From Saprospiraceae bacterium (GTDB lineage Bacteria; Bacteroidota; Bacteroidia; Chitinophagales; Saprospiraceae), in contig JALHLK010000001.1 of NCBI GenBank assembly GCA_022844565.1, positions 249,073 to 313,072 of the forward strand: DNA of 64,000 bases. Direction: 5' to 3'. A program made the translations under genes and the position numbers. The number at the start of each line of letters is the position of its first letter. The stretch's first letter is position 1. The notes beneath the pieces were generated by a model. It was given only the letters and a program-made list of their open reading frames with translations. It made no database searches and was not told where the DNA came from. Positions 18,015 to 28,009 of the stretch are shown in pieces.

Positions 18015-20252
18015 ATGCTTCTAGGTAAATATATTGAAGGTTTTGGTGAAATTGCCTCCTTAAAAAAATTGGAAGGCTATGGTAGTACGAATTTCTTGGC
18101 TACAAATAATGATGGTCTAAAGGCATTAATCAAAATTTATCCATTAGAAGAATTTGATTTTATTAAGGAAGAAATCGCGATTATTCAGCAATTACATATT
18201 GACCAATACTGTACGCTCCCTTATTCTATTGGAGCGTTACAAATTAATTTCCCTAAAGAAGGCCATTTTACCCGTATTGCAACTTTTATGGAAGGAAGCC
18301 CTCTGAATGTAGATAATATAAACGACGAACTTTTAATTTCAATCGCCAGCGCTGCAGGTAGGTTATTGTCAAATATTTCTAAGATCAGTAGTCCGACATT
18401 TACCTCCCGAGTACACGATTGGAATTTGAGAGACGCCTACCTTGTAAAACCCAAAATTCGCCACATAAATGATCCAACAAAGGCCAAGTTTGTCAAAAAT
18501 GCCTTTATGAATTTTGAGGATGTTTATTTTGATCAATTTTTGCAGTTAAGACAAGGATTGATACATGGTGATCTCAATGAGGCGAATATTATTATTGAAA
18601 ATGGTCGTTTAAGTGGTTTTATTGATTTTGGAGATATGTCATCGGCACCTTTGGTTTGTGAAATTGCTATATTGATGACCTATATGATGATGATGTTTCC
18701 CAATGATATTGTTGATAAAGGAAAACTTATTTTAAGTAATTTTTATAAAGAATTTCCACTCTCAGAAGAAGAAATAGAGATTTTACCTACTTTGATTGCT
18801 TTGAGATTGGCTGTTTCTGTATGTAACAGCGCGGAAAAAAAGGCATTTGGCGGTGAAACTGCATATATCCTGATGAGTGAAAAGCCAGCATGGATCTTGT
18901 TAGAAGAGTTAACTAAAATTAATCCGCTCTTTTTGGTGAATGAATTTAAAGAAGCGGTTGGTATTACAACGCAATTTCAAAACAGCCAAGAAATTCTTGA
19001 AAAAAGAACCAAAGTTGCAGCACCAAGCCTGAGTCTTAGTTACTCAACTCCAATTTTGATGCAAAGTGCATTGTTTCAATATATGTATGATGGAGAAGGT
19101 AATACTTTTTTGGATGCATACAATAACATACCACATGTTGGTCATTCGCATCCAAGTGTTGTAGAGGCAGGTCGGAAGCAAATGAGTAAATTAAATACAA
19201 ATACGAGATATCTTTATAAAAGTTATGTATTCTATACTGAGCATTTATTATCACATTTTCCATCTTCTTTAAACAAAGCTTTGCTTGTAAATAGTGGAAG
19301 TGAGGCTTCTGATTTAGCCACAAGAATTGCTCGAACAGTTACTGGTAAAAAGGGTGTAGCTATTGTGCAATGGAGTTATCATGGCAATACCCAAAATGGC
19401 ATACAAATCAGCTCATATAAATTTGATAGAAAGGGGGGAAATGGCCCCCAAGACTATATTTTGACGCTGCCTTTACCCAAAGCTTTTAATGGTACTAAAG
19501 ATAGTGATTTATCGTACTTCGAAGAAGCGAAGCAACTTATTGAGCAATTTGAAATTGAAAAATACCCGTTGGCTGCATTCATAACGGAACCAATCTCAGG
19601 TTGCGGTGGACAAGTACCACTTATGGAGGGTTATCTTAAACTTTTATCAGCCTATTTGAGGTCAAAAGGTATTCTTATCATCATCGATGAAGTACAGACT
19701 GGATTTGGTAGGCTAGGGAAGTGGTTTTGGGGTTTTGAAATGCATGGTATTGTTCCAGATATGGTAGTTTTAGGCAAACCAATGGGTAATGGGCATCCGA
19801 TGGGCGGAGTAATAACCACCGATGAGATTACACACCAATTTAACAACGGAATGGAGTTTTTTAGTTCGTTTGGTGGCAATCCTGTATCATGTGAGATAGG
19901 TAAATCGGTCTTAGAAACTATCAAAGAAGAAAATTTGCAAGAAAATGCACGAATAGTAGGGAAGTATTGGAAAGATGAATTAAAGAAGATGAGTCTTGAA
20001 TTTTCATTTTTAGCGGATGTACGCGGTGAGGGTCTTTTTATTGGAGTAGAGTGTCTTGATGCAAATGGTCATGAAAACACCACATTAGCCAATTACATCA
20101 AAAACGAATTACGTAATGACTTCATACTTGCAAGTACTGATGGACCACTAGATAATGTATTAAAAATGAAGCCACCGTTGTGTTTTTCAAAAGAAAATGT
20201 CGATCATTTTTGCAACTCTTTGAAAACTATATTAGTGCGAGCTGAATCATAA
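18015..20252 (+). CDS. Aminoglycoside-phosphotransferase-like kinase fused to class III aminotransferase
   Basis: A two-domain protein of ~745 residues. Residues 1 to ~310 form an APH/choline-kinase-like domain with catalytic 'IHGDLNEAN' (~184) and 'GFIDFGD'. Residues ~335-745 form a PLP-dependent class III aminotransferase with 'NSGSEASDLA', 'IIDEVQTGFGRLG' and the PLP lysine in 'VLGKPMGNGHP' (~588). The pairing recalls the kinase that phosphorylates hydroxylysine or ethanolamine and the phospho-lyase that removes phosphate and ammonia from the product. I infer such a two-step catabolic enzyme; the substrate is unproven. ATG 18015 is preferred; an in-frame TTG at 18003 overlaps the upstream gene. 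Confidence 0.8.
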   Translation: MLLGKYIEGFGEIASLKKLEGYGSTNFLATNNDGLKALIKIYPLEEFDFIKEEIAIIQQLHIDQYCTLPYSIGALQINFPKEGHFTRIATFMEGSPLNVDNINDELLISIASAAGRLLSNISKISSPTFTSRVHDWNLRDAYLVKPKIRHINDPTKAKFVKNAFMNFEDVYFDQFLQLRQGLIHGDLNEANIIIENGRLSGFIDFGDMSSAPLVCEIAILMTYMMMMFPNDIVDKGKLILSNFYKEFPLSEEEIEILPTLIALRLAVSVCNSAEKKAFGGETAYILMSEKPAWILLEELTKINPLFLVNEFKEAVGITTQFQNSQEILEKRTKVAAPSLSLSYSTPILMQSALFQYMYDGEGNTFLDAYNNIPHVGHSHPSVVEAGRKQMSKLNTNTRYLYKSYVFYTEHLLSHFPSSLNKALLVNSGSEASDLATRIARTVTGKKGVAIVQWSYHGNTQNGIQISSYKFDRKGGNGPQDYILTLPLPKAFNGTKDSDLSYFEEAKQLIEQFEIEKYPLAAFITEPISGCGGQVPLMEGYLKLLSAYLRSKGILIIIDEVQTGFGRLGKWFWGFEMHGIVPDMVVLGKPMGNGHPMGGVITTDEITHQFNNGMEFFSSFGGNPVSCEIGKSVLETIKEENLQENARIVGKYWKDELKKMSLEFSFLADVRGEGLFIGVECLDANGHENTTLANYIKNELRNDFILASTDGPLDNVLKMKPPLCFSKENVDHFCNSLKTILVRAES

Positions 20253-20272
20253 GATTTCTGATGTTTCGATGA

Positions 20273-21628
20273 TCAATCAAACAACTTTTTAATAAACCAC
20301 TTCTTTGACTTTAAGTAAAATACCGAAAGTAGGAGAAGCCCACCCCAATAAATAAACTCACCACTCCATATGGACATCAAGCTCAGATTAAGTACCTTAA
20401 TTGCAAAATAACAATAAATAAGGTAAAGAACAGTCACTATAGCTTGAAGCCATAATGCTGTTTTCGTATGACCTGTCCCAATGATACTGTTGTGATAAAT
20501 ACTTCCGATAGAATAGAGAGCAAGTATTGGAATCAAAAGTAAAAGCAAGGGTTTTGCCTGTCTTATAAGTTCGATGCCACCTTCACCACCATATAATGGA
20601 TATAGAAAAAACTCTGGAAATATTAAAATAGGTGCAGCAATCAGAGTAGTACTAAATATATTCAAGATAGAAGTCTTTAAAGTAAGTGGTTCTACGGCTT
20701 GACGTTTTGATTTACCGATAAAATAGGATACAATAGTGTTGATACCCGTTGCATAACCCCATGATGGAATAGATAAGATGAGATATACATTTCTAATCAA
20801 ATTACTTATCTTTAAATCTTCCTGACTTCTGTTTTCTAACCAGGTAAAAAATAAAAAATAAGCTCCAATTCCTAAAACAGATTGCGCTAGAATAGGGAAA
20901 GAAATTGAAAAATTGGTTCGTATCGAACTCCAATTAATACCGGAAAAGTTAAAAAGCTTGTAGGGTCTATTTTCTTTATCCCAAATAATATAAATAACAA
21001 AGGCTACAAAAGCAATAATCTCTGACAAAGTACTTGCTATAGCAGCTCCTTTTATACCCATTTCTGGTATACCCAAAGCACCAAAAATAAAAACATAATT
21101 TAAAACAACATTAGAGATAGCCAAAAGTAAAGTGTCATATAAGATGAAAGAGTTTCGAGCCACACCCGTATAAAGAGCGATTAATGAAACACCTATAAAA
21201 CTAAAGAAAATACCATAACTTCTATACTTTATATACACTAAACATCGCTGTATGATATCTTCACTTTCTAAAAGATATCTGAATAGAGGCTCTGCAAAAT
21301 AATGTATCAAAAGAAAAATGAATGCAGCCATTAAAAATTCAAAAAGAATCAGACTTTGAAAATACTTACCTATCAGATTAAGTGATTTTTCGCCATATTT
21401 TCTTGCCATAAGAATCTGTCCGCCTCTAGAGAAGCCAAAACCTATGGAAGCAATGATTAAGTAAAAAGATCCTACGATACCTATTGCTGCAAAATCTAAT
21501 TGATCATAATGGTATAAAAAAACATTATCACATAATACGATAATATTTTGAGTAGCACTTCCCAACATGATGGGTAGTGAGATACTCAAAATTTGTTTAT
21601 ATGAAGTTTTCATTAACATATGGGACAA
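20273..21628 (-). CDS. MATE-family efflux transporter
   Basis: A 451-residue protein with about 12 hydrophobic helices arranged in two halves. The N terminus ('ILSISLPIMLGSATQNIIVLCD') is the typical MATE first helix with its Pro and the following loop. Family members export drugs, metabolites or lipid-linked molecules using Na+ or H+ gradients. It is convergent with the fusion enzyme (20 nt between stops) and has no partner gene. Start: ATG 21628, though ATG 21619 or 21613 is also possible. Confidence 0.88.
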   Translation of the reverse strand: MSHMLMKTSYKQILSISLPIMLGSATQNIIVLCDNVFLYHYDQLDFAAIGIVGSFYLIIASIGFGFSRGGQILMARKYGEKSLNLIGKYFQSLILFEFLMAAFIFLLIHYFAEPLFRYLLESEDIIQRCLVYIKYRSYGIFFSFIGVSLIALYTGVARNSFILYDTLLLAISNVVLNYVFIFGALGIPEMGIKGAAIASTLSEIIAFVAFVIYIIWDKENRPYKLFNFSGINWSSIRTNFSISFPILAQSVLGIGAYFLFFTWLENRSQEDLKISNLIRNVYLILSIPSWGYATGINTIVSYFIGKSKRQAVEPLTLKTSILNIFSTTLIAAPILIFPEFFLYPLYGGEGGIELIRQAKPLLLLLIPILALYSIGSIYHNSIIGTGHTKTALWLQAIVTVLYLIYCYFAIKVLNLSLMSIWSGEFIYWGGLLLLSVFYLKSKKWFIKKLFD

Positions 21629-21808
21629 AAGTATAAATTAACACTGAATAATTCTCTTTAATAAATATAAATATACTACTTTTACTATCATTTTATGAGC
21701 TTCTCCAAAAGATTACAAAAATTTTATTTTTGCTTAACAGAAGTAATTATAGGAATGTCAAGAATAATGAAAAACGATATCGATTATGAGTTATTTTAGA
21801 CTAAAGGT

Positions 21809-23899
21809 ATGGATTTTTGTATGAAACCTAATTTTATTACTTATATTAAAATGTTTTGTCTGGTTTTTCTACTTTCAGCAGACAACAATATTGCATTTGG
21901 TCAGACCGATTCTATCGATTTTATAATAGAAAGAATCGTAGAACAATTTGTGGAAAGTAATGAAATTACTGATTTTGATAACAATACAGCTTTTGAAAAA
22001 CTATATGACTATAATTCGAGAAAACTAAACATTAATCGTGCATCTTATAATGAATTAAACGAATTGTTTTTTCTCAACCCAATGGAAATTAACAGTATCA
22101 TTAGACATCGTGAAGAATTGGGAGACTTACTTTCTTTAGAAGAATTACAATCAATACCTACGTTAAGCTTAGAGACAATAAAAAAAATGGTATTATTTAT
22201 CACCGTTGCCGAAAAGTCCGACTTTGATGTGAATGATCTTTTGTCAAAAGGTAAGCATCAAACTTTTTTGAAATATAGGCGTACAATACAAGATCGAGCG
22301 GGCTTTATCTCTGATGATAATGGAGAAGCCAACTATCTTGGTGACCCAAATTATCTCTACATTAGGCATAGATATGATGCTGGTAGGCGTTTGAAATATG
22401 GTTTTACAGCGGAAAAAGATCAGGGGGAACAGTTTTTGAAAGGAGCTAGTAAGCGAGGATTTGATTTTTACTCTGGATACATCTATTTAGAAAACATTCA
22501 CCCAAAAGTAAAATCCCTAGTAATTGGTGATTACAATATGAGTTTTGGTCAAGGTCTCATCATCAATAATGGTTTTGGATATGGCAAAAGTGCGTTTGTA
22601 ACTGGTATAAAACGGTCCATCCAACCCCTAAGGCAATATAGCTCGGTCAATGAGGCCCTATTTTTTAGAGGAATCGCTACCACTCTCAAACTAAGTAAAA
22701 ATTTTGAAGCAACACTGGCATACAGTTACAAAAACATTAGTGGCAATTTACAAAGTGACACACTGATCGATATCGGTTTTGAAAGAATTACTAGTTTGCA
22801 AATATCTGGATTACATAGAACCGAATCTGAAGCAAGCCGTAAAAACACAGTTACTCAGCAAAATGCGGGAGCTAGACTGACATTTAAGTCCAAATTTGGT
22901 AGCATCTCCACCAACTCACTATTATACCTTTTTGATAGACCTTATGAACGTTCCACAGAAAGTTATAGAAGGAATCAATTTACTGGGTCGCAATTAATAC
23001 TTGGTAGCATAGATTATGATTTTTTTATCAAAAATATCAATATCTTTGGAGAAGTTGCGGCATCGGATAATGGTGGTACCGCGATGCTTACATCGATGTT
23101 GTTAGGCTTAGATAAAAGACTCGATTTGGCTCTACTTTATAGAAATTACAGCGAAGATTACCAAAGTTTGGAGTCTAGTGCCTTTGGTGAAAGCACAAAT
23201 AATAATGATGAAAATGGGATGTATTTTGGAACGGAAATGCGGTTTACAGATCAATTCAAATTTAGTGCTTATTACGATCTTTGGCAGCACGATTGGTTGA
23301 AATTTCGCACCGATGCACCTTCTGATGGATTTGAAACATTTGCGAGATTAGACTATACCATCAAAAGGAAGTTTAACACCTATCTGCAATATAGATATGT
23401 AACCAAACAACGAAATGTAAGTGGTGACGAAAATACCATTCGAACACCATCCGACTATCATTTGCATAGGGTGAGATGGCATTTAAGCCAAAAAATAGAT
23501 AAATCGACTGAAATAAGAGCAAGGAGCGAACTTTCCTATTTTAATCAGCAAGGTGTTACAACTCGAGGTTCTATGATTTTTGCGGACATCATTTATAAAC
23601 CTCTGATGAAGTCGTACAGCTTTGCAGTCAGATATGGTATATTTGATGTGGATAATTTTGACAATAGAATTTATACTTTCGAAAGTGACTTACTCTATGA
23701 ATATGCCATACCATTTTTCCAAAATAGAGGATCGAGATTTTACTTCTTGACTAAATACAGAATAGCAAGAAATGTAATACTTGAAGCCAAATACTCCAAC
23801 ACCAGTTACGAAAATATTAATGAAATTGGATCAGGTAATGAGCTGATACTTGGCAATAATAGATCAGATTTTAAGATGCAAGTAAGGATTTCGTTTTAA
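21809..23899 (+). CDS. Helix-hairpin-helix protein with outer-membrane barrel
   Basis: A 696-residue protein with an N-terminal signal peptide (ATG at 21821 would also do). Residues ~70-135 hold two helix-hairpin-helix units of ComEA/T2SK type ('LNINRASYNELNELFFLNP' and 'LLSLEELQSIPTLSLETI'). The remaining ~550 residues look like a large beta-barrel, with repeated aromatic-polar strands and a C-terminal Phe (MQVRISF). This domain order is common in Bacteroidota and usually left unnamed. The HHH units could bind DNA, as ComEA does in uptake, but a role in competence here is inference. It stands alone. Confidence 0.75.
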   Translation: MDFCMKPNFITYIKMFCLVFLLSADNNIAFGQTDSIDFIIERIVEQFVESNEITDFDNNTAFEKLYDYNSRKLNINRASYNELNELFFLNPMEINSIIRHREELGDLLSLEELQSIPTLSLETIKKMVLFITVAEKSDFDVNDLLSKGKHQTFLKYRRTIQDRAGFISDDNGEANYLGDPNYLYIRHRYDAGRRLKYGFTAEKDQGEQFLKGASKRGFDFYSGYIYLENIHPKVKSLVIGDYNMSFGQGLIINNGFGYGKSAFVTGIKRSIQPLRQYSSVNEALFFRGIATTLKLSKNFEATLAYSYKNISGNLQSDTLIDIGFERITSLQISGLHRTESEASRKNTVTQQNAGARLTFKSKFGSISTNSLLYLFDRPYERSTESYRRNQFTGSQLILGSIDYDFFIKNINIFGEVAASDNGGTAMLTSMLLGLDKRLDLALLYRNYSEDYQSLESSAFGESTNNNDENGMYFGTEMRFTDQFKFSAYYDLWQHDWLKFRTDAPSDGFETFARLDYTIKRKFNTYLQYRYVTKQRNVSGDENTIRTPSDYHLHRVRWHLSQKIDKSTEIRARSELSYFNQQGVTTRGSMIFADIIYKPLMKSYSFAVRYGIFDVDNFDNRIYTFESDLLYEYAIPFFQNRGSRFYFLTKYRIARNVILEAKYSNTSYENINEIGSGNELILGNNRSDFKMQVRISF

Positions 23900-24027
23900 A
23901 ATGTCGAATTATGTGATTACAATGAAAAAATCAGATTTATCAAAGTTCTGACCTTTACTATTTCGGTATAAACTAAACCCGTTTGTATCTATTTATGTCA
24001 AAATATAACCAAAAAATTAAATATTAA

Positions 24028-24627
24028 GTGCTGAAAATAAAAAAATTGTCTGCCTTGAGTTGTAGCGGTTATCTTTGTGCAAAATTTAAGAAACAATTAC
24101 CAGTGAAAGATAAAGATTTGTGGGTTGGTGACAAGGTAACCTTGCTGAAGAGTAAGCGTATTGGTATCATTCAGAAAATTGAAAAAGGTGGTAAAATTTT
24201 AGTAAAAGTTGAAAGTTCAAAAATCTGGACAAATGCAAATAACTTAAGTGTAATTGTAGAAGAAGAGAAAGACAAATTCAAAGAAATAGACGAATGGCTG
24301 TCTGATGAAATCCCAACACTTTCAAATAATAAACCTAAAGCCATACCAAAATTTAATGCTAACATCATCGATCTTCATATAGAAAAATTAGACACCACTG
24401 GCAAAATCCTTTTAGAAACTAATATTTTAGATTATCAAATGACTTGTTTTATGACTTGGTTAGAACAGCGACATCGCAAAAGAGCCGTTACTTTGACTGC
24501 TATACATGGGAAGGGCACAGGCACTTTAAAAACCACAATAGAGTCATACCTCAAAAATGATAAGAGGATAGCATTGGTAAATAGTATAAATAATGACGGA
24601 GCCTTGGAAATATGGTTAAAATATTAA
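24028..24627 (+). CDS. Smr-domain protein
   Basis: A 199-residue protein with GTG start. The N-terminal half holds a small SH3/KOW-like beta region ('LWVGDKVTLLKSKRIGIIQKI'). The C-terminal ~85 residues are an Smr domain with 'IIDLHIEKL' and 'AIHGKGTGTLKTTIESYL', the conserved DLH and HGxGxG motifs. Smr domains are nucleases or nucleic-acid-binding modules at the ends of MutS2 proteins and also occur alone. This layout resembles the tail of MutS2 (a KOW-like region then Smr), which is also present in full at 31.3 kb. Confidence 0.8.
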   Translation: MLKIKKLSALSCSGYLCAKFKKQLPVKDKDLWVGDKVTLLKSKRIGIIQKIEKGGKILVKVESSKIWTNANNLSVIVEEEKDKFKEIDEWLSDEIPTLSNNKPKAIPKFNANIIDLHIEKLDTTGKILLETNILDYQMTCFMTWLEQRHRKRAVTLTAIHGKGTGTLKTTIESYLKNDKRIALVNSINNDGALEIWLKY

Positions 24628-24664
24628 AAAAGATTTAACTTCACCCCCTTAAAGTAAATATTGA

Positions 24665-25606
24665 ATGTTAAAAGGCTTGGTATTAAAGTCAACGGGTAGT
24701 TGGTACGAAGTAAGATTAGAAAGTGGTAATGTGGTAAAGGCTAGGGTAGTGGGCAAGCTGCGATTAGATGATACAAAGACCACAAATCCAATCGCTGTAG
24801 GTGACATCGTTTTTATAAAAGATGATGAAGAAGATTTTTCTATCATTCAAGTTGAAAAACGGAAGAATTATGTAGTGAGGCAATCTCCTCGTAAAAAACA
24901 CAATGTACACCTTCTAGCAAGTAATGTAGACCAAGCATTACTGATTGTAACCATCGTAGAACCAAAGGTCAAGATGGGTTTTATCGATCGATTTTTATTA
25001 ATGACAGAGCCTTATGACATACCTGTCATCATCGTCTTCAATAAGCACGATCTTTATAGAGACGATGATCTACGTTTACTTCAATATTTCACTACAGTCT
25101 ATACAAATATAGGCTACACTGTTATCACCACTTCAATTGTCGACGGTACAAATATTGAAACTTTAAGAAGTCTGCTCACTGGAAAAACTACTTTAATTGC
25201 CGGTCAATCTGGAGTCGGTAAATCAAGTCTAGTCAACCAAGTAGCCCCTGGTATGGAATTGCGAACAACGGAGCTAAGTGATTATTCAGGTAAAGGACAA
25301 CATACCACCACTTTTGCAGAAATGCATCCATTACCTTTTGGTGGTTATATTATTGATACACCAGGTATAAAAACATTGGCTTTTAATAATTTGGAAGTTA
25401 CAGATGTTGCTCATAATTTCCGTGAATTTTTTATCATTTCTTCAGAATGTCGATTTTCTAACTGCCTCCATCGTAATGAACCCAACTGCGCAGTAAAAGA
25501 AGCGGTAGAAAACGGCGAAGTGAGCCCAGATAGATATAAAAACTATTTATTGATTATTGACGAGATCGAAAATCAAAATTATTGGGAGGTGCACGGGGAT
25601 ATATAA
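24665..25606 (+). CDS. rsgA: Small ribosomal subunit biogenesis GTPase RsgA
   Basis: A 313-residue circularly permuted GTPase. An N-terminal OB fold (about 1-65) precedes the G domain with motifs in permuted order: G4 'VFNKHDL', G1 'GQSGVGKSS', G2-like 'GKGQHTTT', G3 'DTPGIK'. The C-terminal zinc site has Cys and His residues in 'CRFSNCLHRNEPNC'. RsgA checks and releases late 30S subunits. It follows the Smr gene by 37 nt, so they may share a transcript. Confidence 0.95.
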   Translation: MLKGLVLKSTGSWYEVRLESGNVVKARVVGKLRLDDTKTTNPIAVGDIVFIKDDEEDFSIIQVEKRKNYVVRQSPRKKHNVHLLASNVDQALLIVTIVEPKVKMGFIDRFLLMTEPYDIPVIIVFNKHDLYRDDDLRLLQYFTTVYTNIGYTVITTSIVDGTNIETLRSLLTGKTTLIAGQSGVGKSSLVNQVAPGMELRTTELSDYSGKGQHTTTFAEMHPLPFGGYIIDTPGIKTLAFNNLEVTDVAHNFREFFIISSECRFSNCLHRNEPNCAVKEAVENGEVSPDRYKNYLLIIDEIENQNYWEVHGDI

Positions 25607-25659
25607 TAGTTATTTGAACAATTTAAGTTGAATCGCGTTTTTACCCAAATTTTATTCTC

Positions 25660-26382
25660 ATGAAAAAATTTCTAAAACATACATTTATTGCCATTATATC
25701 AATACTTGTGATAGCTTTTATCGCACTAAAAATATTTTCAGAAAAACTTCCTGTATCCAACTTAAATGGCGATCCATTAGCCCAAAAAATGTTAAAAGCA
25801 GTCAATAAAGAAGCCTTCGACTCTTTGGCCTTTTTGGGTTGGAACTTTAACAATATGCACTATTACATTTGGGACAAAGAAGCTAATAGAGCCATCATCT
25901 TTTGGGAAGAAATCAAGGTTTATATGGATCTTAATAAAATAGCTGGCAAAGTGTTTGATAAAGGCGTAGAAATCACAGACGAATCTATAAAGAAGAAAAT
26001 CATTAAAAAAGCTTGGGCCTATTGGTGCAATGATTCTTTTTGGGTCTTAGCTCCTTTTAAAATATTTGATAAAGGCACAAAAAGGTATGTTATTAAAGAT
26101 GATAAAGGTAAAGAATCGTTGCTTGTTTCTTATGAGTCGGGTGGGGTGACTCCAGGCGATAGTTATTTATGGATACTGGACGAAAATTATAGACCACTTG
26201 AATTTAAAATGTGGGTAAAGATAATTCCTTTAAAAGGTATGAAAGCAACCTGGGGTGATTGGGTTACATTGACGAGCGGGGCCCAATATTCCACTACTCA
26301 TCAAGTAGCTAGCTACAAATCTAAAGTTATTGATATAATCGAAGGGTCAAGTTTTAAGGATTATTATGAAGAATGGAAGTAA
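25660..26382 (+). CDS. Membrane-anchored or exported hypothetical protein
   Basis: A 240-residue protein with an N-terminal hydrophobic helix (about 8-26) after a Lys-rich start, so it is either exported or anchored to the inner membrane. The rest is soluble and Trp-rich ('SLAFLGWNFNNMHYYIWD', 'KAWAYWCNDSFWVLAPF'), of the kind seen in Bacteroidota proteins that bind lipid or other hydrophobic ligands. I do not recognise the family with confidence. It is 53 nt after rsgA on the same strand and convergent with the broken ATPase gene. Confidence 0.6.
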   Translation: MKKFLKHTFIAIISILVIAFIALKIFSEKLPVSNLNGDPLAQKMLKAVNKEAFDSLAFLGWNFNNMHYYIWDKEANRAIIFWEEIKVYMDLNKIAGKVFDKGVEITDESIKKKIIKKAWAYWCNDSFWVLAPFKIFDKGTKRYVIKDDKGKESLLVSYESGGVTPGDSYLWILDENYRPLEFKMWVKIIPLKGMKATWGDWVTLTSGAQYSTTHQVASYKSKVIDIIEGSSFKDYYEEWK

Positions 26383-26395
26383 AGGTTTTTATTTA

Positions 26396-27907
26396 TTAAA
26401 CAATTTCATTCCATTCAAATCCATCAATTTCTTTCGTTTCTTTGTTGTAATTTACTCCAATTGCAAATAATTTTTTTGTTGAACTTACAAATTGATCTAG
26501 GTAGCCTTTTTCATGTATTTGCATTAATGCTTTTGTAGCATTTTCACCTAATTTGAATTCAAAACAAAAGATTGCATCTTCATTTATTACTAAAGCATCA
26601 CAACGACCCTTGTGAGTATGAACCTCACTCAAGATAAACTCGCCTAGCAATGAAAAAGTAAGATGAATAATTGCATGGAATATTACTTCCTTTTCTTTTG
26701 CCATAAAGTCATAAGGCAAGACAGCAAAGAGGAGATTGAGTTGTTCTTTTATTAGATCAAAATCACGAATTTTAAAGGCTTTTTTAAGTTTTAATAAGAT
26801 ATTTTTTGGACCTATTATTTGATTTTCAGTGTAGTTATTCCACAGGAAGGAATTAAATGAAAGCTCAACTTCTTTATTTGGGAATCGCATCTTGTAATAA
26901 TTGTGTTCGAGCTCCTCACCAAACGTAATATATCCAGTTTGATATAACAAGACTTTGAAATGGAGATTTTGAATATCGTAACTATCCAACTCCATTAAAT
27001 CTGCTTCAAAATTGTCCAAATCATAAATATTTTGATTTTTGAGCAATTTCCAAAGGAAAGCAGGATGACCACTCTGATACCAGTAGTTTTGAAATTCTTT
27101 TTTGCTAAAATAGTTTAAAAGTGAGAATGGGTTATAGATTTTAATTTGCCTGTCCCAAGTATAGCCGTTATACCATTATTTTATTTGTGCTAAGTTTAGT
27201 TCTTTAAGCTCTGATTGAAAATACTTAAAAAGTTCTTCTTCTGATATTCCGCAAATGCCTCCGTAGTTTCTATCAAGAGTGATATCATTCAAATGATTCA
27301 GGTCTGAAAATATACTAACCTTTGAAAACTTAGAAATACCAGTAATAAAAAGCATTCTTATGTGACGATCGGCACTTTTTAATATTGAATAGAAATTTTT
27401 TAATATAGATTTATTCTCTTCTGCAATCAAATTATCTTCACCAAGATAATCAATAATTGGCTTGTCATATTCATCAATTAGAATGACAACTTTCTGGTCT
27501 TTAGCCGCAATTCGTTCAATCAAATGTTCAAATTTTTGTGAAAGTGAATCATTGATTAATTCAATATCAAATTTAGCAAACTGTTGATTAAGCTCGGAAT
27601 CTAGTGCATTTTGTAAACCTTTCTCTTTTATCCCAATAGCGTTAAAGTCAATTCTTATGACAGGATTGGATTTTGACCAATCCCATTTATCATAGATGAA
27701 AGTATCCTTAAAAAGGTCTTTTTTGCCTTTAAATAATTCATCCAATGTAGAAATAAGCAAGGATTTTCCAAACCTTCTAGGTCTGGACAAAAAGTAGATT
27801 CCCGCGCTGTTTACAAGTTGATTGATATAATATGTCTTATCTACATATAGAAAACCTCCAGTTCTTAGTTTTTCAAAATCTTGTATGCCAATAGGATACT
27901 TATGCAT
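26396..27907 (-). pseudogene. AAA-ATPase/PD-(D/E)XK nuclease protein with a single in-frame TAA
   Basis: The frame from ATG 27907 to 26396 is 503 codons, interrupted only by TAA at 27178-27176. The first 243 residues have a P-loop-like 'RPRRFGKS' and Walker B 'VILIDEYDKP' (AAA-ATPase-like, PF09820 type). After the stop the frame continues with 'WYNGYTW' and ends in a nuclease domain with 'GRCDALV' and 'FEFKLG' (PD-(D/E)XK, PF08011 type). The intact paralogue at 43601-45115 has 'KEWYNGYTW' there, so the stop replaces Glu (GAA to TAA). The two frames 27176-27907 and 26396-27046 are thus one gene. Recent inactivation or a base error is most likely. Confidence 0.88.
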
Positions 27908-28009
27908 ATCAATTTAATTAGTTTATTATTACAAAGATATTTAAATTATTTGATTGTGATTTTATTAAAAGACTTCTTCTGACTTAAATATTTTTTGGGT
28001 TACCAAAAT

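Noticed and set aside
26396-27046. Separate 216-residue nuclease gene
   Set aside because: It is in the same frame as 27176-27907 with matching residues between them; the two are one gene with a stop codon.
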